Shown here in pieces: positions 57,592-64,000 of a stretch of DNA of 64,000 nucleotides; the stretch's first letter is position 1; every line of letters begins with the position of its first letter. The DNA comes from Legionella qingyii. Its GTDB lineage: Bacteria; Pseudomonadota; Gammaproteobacteria; Legionellales; Legionellaceae. The stretch lies in NCBI RefSeq assembly GCF_003184185.1, contig NZ_QHJG01000002.1, positions 74,900-138,899 on the forward strand, given 5' to 3'. Both the position numbers and the translations under genes were made by a program. The notes under the pieces are model-generated. The model was not told the DNA's origin, ran no database searches, and saw only the letters and a list, made by a program, of their open reading frames with translations.

Positions 57592-58659
57592 TTAAATGGG
57601 CATATTGTAATGAAAATATAATATTTTACTGGTGGGCTGAGCTAACCCTAATGAGTTTATTTCTTCTTTTGCAAACCACTTTCCTTGCTTTTCAGATAGG
57701 ATCTTACCTAAGACTTTAGTTTTTATGCTGAATGCATTGATTTCCAAATGAAAATGGCTGAAACGGTGTTTAAAAGCAATCAGCTTCCGGGGTGTTTCTC
57801 CAGATAAATCATAGTTCAAACGAATAAAATCAAGGGGAGAATCTCCTTCATCTAAATTGGGCAAACACCATAATCCTCCCCACAATCCGACAGGAGGTCT
57901 TCTTTCTAAATAGATATGGCCTTGTTCATTGTATAAGACAAGTAATTGTTGGTATTGGGTGGGTAATGGTTTTTTTATTTTTTTTGTTGGGTATAGATGT
58001 TGTTCCTTATGTTTAAATGCCAGACAGCTATTCTGTAAAGGGCAATTTAGGCAGTTTGGATTTTTAGGGGTACAACACATTGCACCTAAATCCATAATCG
58101 CTTGAGTGTAATCAGCACATTGCTCTTGAGGCATACACAAGTTAGCCAGCTCCCATAAAGTTTTTTTTATTTGTGCTTGTTCAGGATAACCCTTAATGCC
58201 GAAAAAGCGCGTCAGTACTCGTTTTACATTTCCATCAAGAATAGCAACAGGTTGATTAAAGGCTTGTGACACAATGGCTGCTGCAGTTGAGGGACCAATC
58301 CCTGGTAATTCTTTTAATAACTGATAATTATCAGGTAAAACACCGCCATGGTTTTGCATCACGCTTTTTGCTGTTTGATGAAGGTTTCTAGCGCGGCTGT
58401 AATAACCAAGTCCTGACCATAAAGAGAGTACTTCATCTTCACTTGCTTGAGCCAAATCTCTAATATTAGGAAATCGTTGCATAAAACGTTCGAAGTAAGG
58501 GATAACAGTTTGAACTTGTGTTTGCTGGAGCATAATTTCGGAAATCCATACCCTGTATGGTGTACGAGGCAATTGCCATGGCAGGTTTTTACGTCCATAA
58601 AGAGCAAACCAGTTCAGTAATGGTTTACTAAATTGTTCATATAAATTTTGTTTATCCAC
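57592..58659 (-). CDS. mutY: Adenine DNA glycosylase MutY
   Basis: 355 residues. Removes A mispaired with 8-oxoG. Glu in SEIMLQQTQV, the helix-hairpin-helix LPGIGPSTAAAI, catalytic Asp in VAILDGNVKRVL and the [4Fe-4S] ligands in CTPKNPNCLNCPLQNSC (C-x6-C-x2-C-x5-C) are intact. The C-terminal NUDIX-like domain that recognises 8-oxoG follows. Monocistronic. A stretch 50 bp upstream on the minus strand reads CTTAATATTGACCTTAAC (see the regulatory entry). Confidence 0.95.
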   Translation of the reverse strand: MDKQNLYEQFSKPLLNWFALYGRKNLPWQLPRTPYRVWISEIMLQQTQVQTVIPYFERFMQRFPNIRDLAQASEDEVLSLWSGLGYYSRARNLHQTAKSVMQNHGGVLPDNYQLLKELPGIGPSTAAAIVSQAFNQPVAILDGNVKRVLTRFFGIKGYPEQAQIKKTLWELANLCMPQEQCADYTQAIMDLGAMCCTPKNPNCLNCPLQNSCLAFKHKEQHLYPTKKIKKPLPTQYQQLLVLYNEQGHIYLERRPPVGLWGGLWCLPNLDEGDSPLDFIRLNYDLSGETPRKLIAFKHRFSHFHLEINAFSIKTKVLGKILSEKQGKWFAKEEINSLGLAQPTSKILYFHYNMPI

Positions 58660-58709
58660 GTTTGTTGTACTTTAAGGTTTTATGGTGAGGTACTGTAAAA
58701 AAAGAAGGA

Positions 58710-58727
58710 GTTAAGGTCAATATTAAG
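58710..58727 (-). promoter_or_regulatory. PmrA-box-like direct repeat upstream of mutY
   Basis: On the minus strand, CTTAATATT-GAC-CTTAAC resembles the tandem cTTAATATT/cTTAA boxes bound by the PmrA response regulator of Legionella, which controls several effector genes. The second half-site is incomplete. It lies between divergent genes, so if functional it could act on either. The site is short and may be chance. Confidence 0.25.
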
Positions 58728-59003
58728 AAAAAATTAAAGGTGACTCGCTAAGTGCCGATATATGGTCTATCGTTTTAAATAGGGTGCCTGTTGTATTCAG
58801 GATGAGTTAAATCAAGCTGAATCATTTTGCTAAAGATTGTAGCGACGGCTTATTATATTGAAGCAGTGGGTTTTTAAGATTTTTTCGTAAAACACTAAAT
58901 GTTTAAAAACAAAAAGATCTTAAGTGAATGCGCAGGTTCAATGGATTAAGCGTGTGCTGTGAATCTGTTGGTGAGAGATTTAGGTACAAATCAAGGAGAG
59001 ATT
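58728..59003. other. Intergenic region between mutY and the 59004 gene
   Basis: The remainder of the 344-bp divergent gap has no supportable gene, RNA or repeat. It contains an A/T-rich core (TTAAGATTTTTTCG and similar) that could form a promoter for the rightward gene, but no convincing -35/-10 pair was seen. Confidence 0.35.
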
Positions 59004-59669
59004 ATGCGCCATAGCCAACATGAAATAGTAATATTAAAACCTACGGCTGTTTTTTTATCATTTCTTGCCTCACAACTACCCGATACAAAATTACCTGATC
59101 TTAGATTATTGCAAATTGATAATACTGCTTATGTATTGCAAAAACAAAATTCAGATGATGCAACCCTGGATGAAATAGAACAACATTTTTCAAAAATGTT
59201 TCGCCATGAAATTTGTCGTTGGTTAGGTGATAAAGCACGTAATGAAATAGAAACCAATTTTCTTGATTTTCTTTGTTGTTTTAAATTTGAATTACACAAC
59301 CATATCGTGTTGATGGAGCCCTCAATAGAAACAAGTCATCAATTATTGCTCATTAGGCCTCGTGTTGCTTTACTCGATTGGATTAAAGAATCCCTAGAGG
59401 GTCAAGACGATTTGTCTGATGTTATTGAAAAAGTAGAATTATCGCATTTGGAAGAAAATGCTACTGCTTTGGTGAGGAACTTCTCCAATCTGACAGAAAT
59501 AAAACCTTTTATTAAAGACAACTATATTCCAATTTTTTCGGCGGCGATGAGCCGTATGTCGAGTATACCTGCTCAATGGCCATCGATTGATTCATATCAA
59601 ACTTTTAGCCAGTATTTTGCTATTGAAATTCATACTCAATTAATTCATTTGTCTCATTCTAGGAGTTGA
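59004..59669 (+). CDS. Conserved-looking protein of unknown function, first of a three-gene unit
   Basis: 221 residues from the ATG at 59004 (AAGGAGAG upstream). No signal peptide or membrane span. The chain is helical with many Glu, Leu and Asp residues, and an acidic stretch (LEGQDDLSDVIEKVELSHLEENATALV). No domain was recognised. It is followed after two bases by a membrane coiled-coil gene and then an HtrA-like protease, so the three are probably cotranscribed and possibly act together. Confidence 0.65.
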   Translation: MRHSQHEIVILKPTAVFLSFLASQLPDTKLPDLRLLQIDNTAYVLQKQNSDDATLDEIEQHFSKMFRHEICRWLGDKARNEIETNFLDFLCCFKFELHNHIVLMEPSIETSHQLLLIRPRVALLDWIKESLEGQDDLSDVIEKVELSHLEENATALVRNFSNLTEIKPFIKDNYIPIFSAAMSRMSSIPAQWPSIDSYQTFSQYFAIEIHTQLIHLSHSRS

Positions 59670-59671
59670 TT

Positions 59672-60571
59672 ATGGAGCCAGTCAGTATAGCGCTTATTTG
59701 TGCTGCAGTATTGGGAACAGTTGTTGTTTTGGCCGCATTCATTAGACAAATTTTGTTGAGCAGAGATAAGCAATTAAATGATACGGCACAAAGTAGGGCT
59801 TTATCTCAGGAAGTTAAAGAATTGGAAAAAATGCGTACCCAAATGCAAAGTGAGAAACGGTTTGATTCTCATTACCAAGTTCTAGGTACGAATAAAGATG
59901 CAATTAGGTATATAGATACTAAAATAGAGGAGATTTTAAGCAAAAAAAAGGAATTGGTTGAGCGTTATGCCAAAGCTATTATAAAAGAGTCGGGCTCAAT
60001 AGTGTGTGGGGAGATTTCATCTGAGCGCAAAACTGCATGCGATCGCTTAAGAGAGGAAATTGATCGTGAGATCGCATTTTATGATACTGAACTCAAGCAA
60101 TTACAAGAAAGAAGAGGTACCCTATGGGATGCGCATACTGATTTTCAAAAGTTTCTTTTGAATCAAGAAAAAGCTCGAAATGACAGTTTGGATAATGTGT
60201 ATAAACAGCATTCAGCGCTATTGGAAAAAGTATATCTGCGTCATATCGATAATACAGAAACTATAGCTGTCAAAACCATGGAAGCCTCATCTATGACTTT
60301 TAAAGATATGCTGATGATACCAATACAATTTTTGATGCAATACTTTGGAGTAAGTCCCGGAATTTCTTTGATTCAAACGCGAGTAGAGCATGTGGCACGT
60401 ACTGAGGTAGATAAAATACAACAAGAAATAAATAATCCATCACCTAAGGAACAAGAAAATCAGGTAATTAAAGATGCCAAGGCACCTACAACCCACCTGG
60501 ATGAACGGCACGATGGCAATGAAGAAAAAGAGAAAGGAGAGGAGAGAAATCAGTCCATGATATTTGCTTGA
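59672..60571 (+). CDS. Membrane-anchored coiled-coil protein, unknown function
   Basis: 299 residues from the ATG at 59672 (AGGAG at 59661-59665). One N-terminal membrane span (about 6-28) is followed by about 170 residues of charged heptad-like coiled coil (KEVKELEKMRTQMQSEKR-like region to QLQERRGTLWDAHTDFQKF). The C-terminal part is acidic and low in complexity. Likely an inner-membrane protein with a long periplasmic or cytoplasmic coil. The next frame opens at its stop codon, but the likely start of the protease is 111 bp downstream. Confidence 0.65.
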   Translation: MEPVSIALICAAVLGTVVVLAAFIRQILLSRDKQLNDTAQSRALSQEVKELEKMRTQMQSEKRFDSHYQVLGTNKDAIRYIDTKIEEILSKKKELVERYAKAIIKESGSIVCGEISSERKTACDRLREEIDREIAFYDTELKQLQERRGTLWDAHTDFQKFLLNQEKARNDSLDNVYKQHSALLEKVYLRHIDNTETIAVKTMEASSMTFKDMLMIPIQFLMQYFGVSPGISLIQTRVEHVARTEVDKIQQEINNPSPKEQENQVIKDAKAPTTHLDERHDGNEEKEKGEERNQSMIFA

Positions 60572-60681
60572 AAATTATTCTCATAATTCATTTAGTGACA
60601 TTTATGGTTGTTTATATTACAATTCATTTTGCATTTTTTGCAGGAATGCAAGATTTTAAGCTAATTGATGGAGATATATTG

Positions 60682-61755
60682 ATGGCAAAACATCGTTATT
60701 TATGGTTTATGACATTCATGTTATGTTCAATTCTGGCTTTGCCAGGACATAGTACAAGTGTAAACTCTCTTCTTCCTGATGAACAAAATACAGTGCAAGT
60801 ATTTCATGACGCCGCACCTAAGGTAGTTTATGTTCACAGGCTAGCAACAATCACAAACAGATCGTTACAGAAAAAACAAGTGTCAGATGGCGCAGGCTCT
60901 GGAATTGTCTGGAATAACAGTGGGTATATAGTCACTAATTATCATGTCATCAAAGGGGCTGATAAGTTGGCTATTACTTTAGGTAATTTGACAGTACCGG
61001 CTAAGGTTGTTGGTGCAGAACCACGTAAAGACATCGCTGTATTAAAGATTGAATCGCCGCAAGCTTTGGCTCTACTTAAAGAATTTAAACCGTTTGAAGT
61101 GGTACATCTGCATGAGCTCATGGTGGGGCAAAAGGCTATTGCGATCGGTAATCCTTTTGGTCTGGATCATAGCTTGTCTAAGGGGGTGATTTCTGCCCTG
61201 GGTAGAAAGGTTCCTGGAATTGGCGGAGTTACAATTCGCAATATGATTCAAACAGATACACCAATTAATCCCGGTAACTCAGGTGGTCCGTTATTGAATA
61301 GTGCTGGGCAGTTAATTGGTATGAACACGATGATTTATTCTAATTCTGGTTCGTCTGCCGGAATTGGTTTTGCTGTCCCTGCTGATGATATTGATCGCAT
61401 CGTGTCGCAAATTATTAAAAATGGTCGAGTTGTATTATCTGGTATAGGTATTCAAAGTGTGCCTCCTAATGTTGCTCGTCAATTAGGTATACGTAAAGGG
61501 ATATTAATTGCGGATGTGCTACACAATACACCCGCGGATAAAGCTCATTTGCGAGGTACTCACAGAGATGCTTGGGGACGTATCGAGTTAGGTGATATTA
61601 TTGTTGCACTTAACGGGCATGCTGTTCCTAACTACGATGTCTTATATAACATGCTTACCGAAATAAAAGTAGGCGAGCAAATAACTGTATCCATTCAGCG
61701 TGGTAATAAGCAGATGGATGTAAAAATGAGAACAATTGATATAGCAGGAATTTAG
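60682..61755 (+). CDS. HtrA/DegP-like periplasmic serine protease with one PDZ domain
   Basis: 357 residues from the ATG at 60682 (GGAG ten bases upstream; the longer frame to 60568 would start with a different hydrophobic stretch and lacks a ribosome site). A signal peptide ends near residue 24. The trypsin-like triad is His in VTNYHVIKG, Asp in RKDIAVLKI and Ser in NPGNSGGPLL. A single C-terminal PDZ domain follows (LSGIGIQSVPPNVARQLG onwards), as in DegS. Degrades misfolded envelope proteins, or signals like DegS. Confidence 0.9.
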   Translation: MAKHRYLWFMTFMLCSILALPGHSTSVNSLLPDEQNTVQVFHDAAPKVVYVHRLATITNRSLQKKQVSDGAGSGIVWNNSGYIVTNYHVIKGADKLAITLGNLTVPAKVVGAEPRKDIAVLKIESPQALALLKEFKPFEVVHLHELMVGQKAIAIGNPFGLDHSLSKGVISALGRKVPGIGGVTIRNMIQTDTPINPGNSGGPLLNSAGQLIGMNTMIYSNSGSSAGIGFAVPADDIDRIVSQIIKNGRVVLSGIGIQSVPPNVARQLGIRKGILIADVLHNTPADKAHLRGTHRDAWGRIELGDIIVALNGHAVPNYDVLYNMLTEIKVGEQITVSIQRGNKQMDVKMRTIDIAGI

Positions 61756-61788
61756 GTTTTTACTCGGTTTTTTCTGCTAATACGTACC

Positions 61789-61815
61789 GCCTGGATTGCA
61801 GTTTCAAATCCAGGC
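61789..61815 (+). terminator. Hairpin after the HtrA-like gene
   Basis: GCCTGGATT (61789-61797) and AATCCAGGC (61807-61815) form a perfect 9-bp stem with a 9-base loop. There is no T-tract, so it could be another diverged AGCCTGGG-type repeat that also helps end transcription. Confidence 0.5.
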
Positions 61816-61862
61816 TGTATGCTGTTATAAGTCTTTAAATTGATTCGCCAAGGAGAATAAGG

Positions 61863-62405
61863 ATGTTACTTAATAAAGAGGATTCACTTTTATTATTGGT
61901 TGATGTGCAAGAAAAATTAACACCAGCCGTATTAAATAGTGAAGCATTTATTGCGCGCTGTGAATGGCTTTTAAAATTGGCCAGACAAATCGGCGTACCG
62001 GTTCTGGTTAGCGAACAATATCCGCAAGGTCTCGGTTCAACTCTAAAGCAATTTCAATCGTATTTTGATCAACAACACTGTATTGATAAAGTAAGTTTTT
62101 CGTGCATGGCTGAGCCTAAATATGTGGAGCGATTAAAACAGCTTCATAAGAAGCAATTAATCCTTATTGGCATTGAAGCACATGTTTGTGTTTTGCAGAC
62201 AGCATTGGAAATGAGAGAAGCAGGATTTGATGTTTTTGTTGTTGTCGATGCAGTAAGTTGTCGTGGTGAGCAAAATATGAAATATGGACTGAAGCGAATG
62301 AAAAATGAAGGGATTCATTTGGTTACTTCTGAAATGGTTTTTTTTGAATGGTTAAGAAAAGCTGGGACTTCTGAATTCAAACAATTGAGTAAAGAGTTTT
62401 TTTAG
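61863..62405 (+). CDS. Isochorismatase-family hydrolase
   Basis: 180 residues. A cysteine-hydrolase fold of the nicotinamidase/isochorismatase type. The catalytic set Asp in LLLVDVQEKL, Lys in CIDKVSFSC, and Cys in IEAHVCVLQTAL is present, with GIEAHVCV at the nucleophile turn. The substrate is unknown. A palindromic repeat follows its stop. Confidence 0.88.
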   Translation: MLLNKEDSLLLLVDVQEKLTPAVLNSEAFIARCEWLLKLARQIGVPVLVSEQYPQGLGSTLKQFQSYFDQQHCIDKVSFSCMAEPKYVERLKQLHKKQLILIGIEAHVCVLQTALEMREAGFDVFVVVDAVSCRGEQNMKYGLKRMKNEGIHLVTSEMVFFEWLRKAGTSEFKQLSKEFF

Positions 62406-62478
62406 GACCTGTTTACATCGCTACTAACTTGACTATTTTGGCTCAAGCTTGCGAAATATAACAGACGCCAGTTCATTG

Positions 62479-62513
62479 CAGCCTGGGCGTAGCGTAGCGG
62501 AACCCGGTTAAAA
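62479..62513. repeat. AGCCTGGG-type palindromic repeat
   Basis: CAGCCTGGGCGTAGCGTAG and CGGAACCCGGTTAA form a copy between the isochorismatase and SDR genes. Just upstream, AGGACCTGTTTACATCG (62405 on) resembles a degraded family C end. Confidence 0.5.
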
Positions 62514-62529
62514 ATTATGGAGAATAATA

Positions 62530-63273
62530 GTGAATTTTACGAATCAAATCGCATTGATAACAGGCGGTGCTTCAGGTATGGGAAAAGAAAGTGTTCATTA
62601 CCTGAGAAAGCGTGGAATGCGAGTTGTGGCATGGGATAAGCAAATAGACGACCAGAGCGAAGCTGATTTATTTATCAGTTGTGACGTAACCAGTGATGAA
62701 TCGGTCGAAAAGGCAATGCAACAGACTATAGAGCAATTGGGAGTCCCGAGAGTTTGTGTTAATTGTGCAGGAATTGCTCCAGCAAAGCGTATTGTTGGAA
62801 AAGAGGGCGCGATGCCTTTAGCCGCCTTTAAACAGGTTATTGATGTCAATTTAATTGGTACTTTTAATGTAATGAGGGTTGCAGCACACGCAATGAGCGG
62901 TTTGGAGTTGGAAAGTAATTCACAGGAGAGGGGGGTTATCATAAACACGGCTTCAATTGCGGCTTTTGAAGGGCAAATTGGCCAGGCCGCATACAGTGCC
63001 TCCAAGGGCGGAGTCGTTGCGATGACTCTTCCTGCTGCACGCGAGTTAGCTCAGCTTGCCATTCGCGTGAATACCATAGCCCCCGGTCTAATCGCTACAC
63101 CAATGCTGTTGAATATGCCACAAGAGGTACAAGACAATTTGATAGCAACTATGACTTTTCCCAAGCGATTTGGAAAGCCTGAGGAATTTGCTTCATTAGT
63201 AGCGCATATCATTGAAAATGGGATGATAAATGGTGAGGTGATTCGCTTGGATGGGGCTCTTCGTATGCGATAA
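62530..63273 (+). CDS. Short-chain dehydrogenase/reductase (type II 3-hydroxyacyl-CoA dehydrogenase-like)
   Basis: 247 residues. The TGGASGMGKESV nucleotide motif, NCAGIAPA block and the active-site YSASKGG (Ser-Tyr-Lys) are present, with NTIAPGLIATPML after it. The order and the INTASIAAFEGQIGQAAYSASK active-site region (IAAFEGQIGQAAYSA is the key part) resemble human HSD17B10/type II 3-hydroxyacyl-CoA dehydrogenases. The start is GTG at 62530. A weak ribosome site precedes it (GGAGAATAATA). The substrate is uncertain. Confidence 0.85.
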   Translation: MNFTNQIALITGGASGMGKESVHYLRKRGMRVVAWDKQIDDQSEADLFISCDVTSDESVEKAMQQTIEQLGVPRVCVNCAGIAPAKRIVGKEGAMPLAAFKQVIDVNLIGTFNVMRVAAHAMSGLELESNSQERGVIINTASIAAFEGQIGQAAYSASKGGVVAMTLPAARELAQLAIRVNTIAPGLIATPMLLNMPQEVQDNLIATMTFPKRFGKPEEFASLVAHIIENGMINGEVIRLDGALRMR

Positions 63274-63298
63274 TGCTACGATTTTTAATCTAGTTCGT

Positions 63299-63331
63299 GA
63301 GCCTGGGTGACGCAAAGCGAAACCCAGAAAT
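63299..63331. repeat. AGCCTGGG-type palindromic repeat
   Basis: GAGCCTGGGTGACGCAAAG and CGAAACCCAGAAAT form a copy between two convergent genes. Confidence 0.55.
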
Positions 63332-63359
63332 TCCAAACTTGTCCTATTTAATTTAAATT

Positions 63360-64000
63360 TTAAAAAAACTTTTGATATGAAGTTTTATCTAAACTTCCTT
63401 TCGAAGCCAGAGAGGGTGCTGCGGAATTAATTGCTTCTTTAAATAGGGTTAAATTCCTTTTTTTCGACATATTTTCTAAATCATCTACTTGAGTGGGGAT
63501 TAGTTCAGCATCCTCATAATCCTCTTCAGATAGCTCATCTACGTAATGGGGGTTAATCTCATTCGTATCCACCAAAACAACCTGTTTTGGTGGAGTACCC
63601 AAAGAGCCATGTTCCCAGCCCATTACAATCTTTTGTTTTCCTGCTTCGACCAATCCATCTTTTTCACCTAAATCAACCCAACGATGTCCTGAGCTGTCAA
63701 TAACCAAATAGGCTTTATAAGCGGCTATCTCAGTATAAATACCTTCATGAGCTAATTTTAATTGGAGTTCCTCTATGAATGCTTTCGTCTCTCCAAGATA
63801 GCATGCAATGAACGTAATTCGTTTCACTGCTTTTAAGGAACAATCTTCTACCAAGCGTTCTACCAGCATATCTACGTCACAACTGGAAAATTTTTGTTTT
63901 CCTGGAGCACTGTGACCAATCAAGCATAAACGAGATTGAGAAGTTAATTGACTCAGATCAGGATAACTTTCAAGTAGAGATGAGTAAAATAATCGATTTT
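63360..64000 (-). CDS. C80-type cysteine peptidase-like protein, 5' end outside the window
   Basis: At least 213 residues; the frame is open to the right edge, so the N-terminus is missing and the first in-frame TTG (63923) is not the start. The pattern matches the MARTX/toxin-B autoprocessing (C80, clan CD) domain: RLCLIGHSAPG with the candidate catalytic His (63912-63914), ITFIACYLGE with the candidate Cys (63801-63803), then IAAYKAYLVIDSSGHRWVD and KQKIVMGWE, which correspond to the beta strands that follow the Cys in CPDs. The tail after about 130 residues is acidic (LSEEDYEDAELIP) and ends YQKFF. It could be a toxin or effector with self-processing ability. Confidence 0.65.
   Translation of the reverse strand, partial: NRLFYSSLLESYPDLSQLTSQSRLCLIGHSAPGKQKFSSCDVDMLVERLVEDCSLKAVKRITFIACYLGETKAFIEELQLKLAHEGIYTEIAAYKAYLVIDSSGHRWVDLGEKDGLVEAGKQKIVMGWEHGSLGTPPKQVVLVDTNEINPHYVDELSEEDYEDAELIPTQVDDLENMSKKRNLTLFKEAINSAAPSLASKGSLDKTSYQKFF

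Noticed and set aside
1..64000. CRISPR array, tRNA, rRNA or complete insertion sequence
   Set aside because: No regularly spaced direct repeats with spacers, no cloverleaf with a CCA end, no ribosomal RNA segments and no transposase frame were seen by eye; a tRNAscan run would be the decisive check for tRNA.

Overview
The window looks like chromosomal DNA from a Legionella species, probably not L. pneumophila itself. The evidence is AT-rich coding DNA, a DotI/IcmL-family protein, an orphan LspC-type type II secretion component, Legionella-style lipoproteins, effector-like proteins and dispersed intergenic palindromes. Most of it is housekeeping sequence; the unusual material is a few accessory proteins and several families of small repeats. 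No rRNA, tRNA, CRISPR array, prophage or complete insertion sequence was seen.

Layout. 1-1.4 kb: end of a small inverted-repeat element, then a secreted leucine-rich-repeat protein. 1.4-9 kb (minus): proS, a SulP transporter fused to a beta-carbonic anhydrase, ttcA, a TolC-type outer-membrane channel and a Pcm-like methyltransferase. 9.3-14.2 kb (plus): kbl-tdh threonine catabolism, ettA and an L,D-transpeptidase lipoprotein. 14.3-16.8 kb (minus): a periplasmic IcmL/DotI-like protein, hutG and a small secreted protein. 16.9-21.6 kb (plus): SDR-hutI, a DUF3298-like protein and an OPT transporter, with two TAATG stop/start overlaps. 21.9-29.3 kb (minus): valS and an RND efflux pump (permease and adaptor). 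29.5-35.8 kb (plus): three small envelope proteins, then glyA-nrdR and nusB-thiL-pgpA-AI-2E transporter. 35.9-40.9 kb: an outer-membrane barrel protein and two accessory genes, one encoding a protein with an internal domain duplication and one a GDSL hydrolase. Both lie in repeat-bearing, gene-poor DNA. 41-54 kb: nadE, a SWIM-SNF2 helicase, dnaB-alr, small envelope proteins and dapE-dapD-cystathionine synthase/lyase. 54.1-61.8 kb: lspC with a Sel1 lipoprotein, a large IQ-motif protein with a PLP-enzyme-like core, mutY, two unknown genes and an HtrA-like protease. 61.9-64 kb: an isochorismatase-family hydrolase, an SDR, and a gene running off the right edge whose product resembles the C80 (MARTX/toxin autoprocessing) cysteine peptidase fold.

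The best candidates for new biology are the C80-like protein at the right edge, the 837-residue IQ/PLP-fold protein, the duplicated-module protein at 37.2 kb, the exported IcmL-like protein at 14.3 kb, and a small non-autonomous element family with 16-bp terminal repeats (three copies here, one with a clear 5-bp target duplication).

All functional assignments come from reading motifs by eye. No database search was run.
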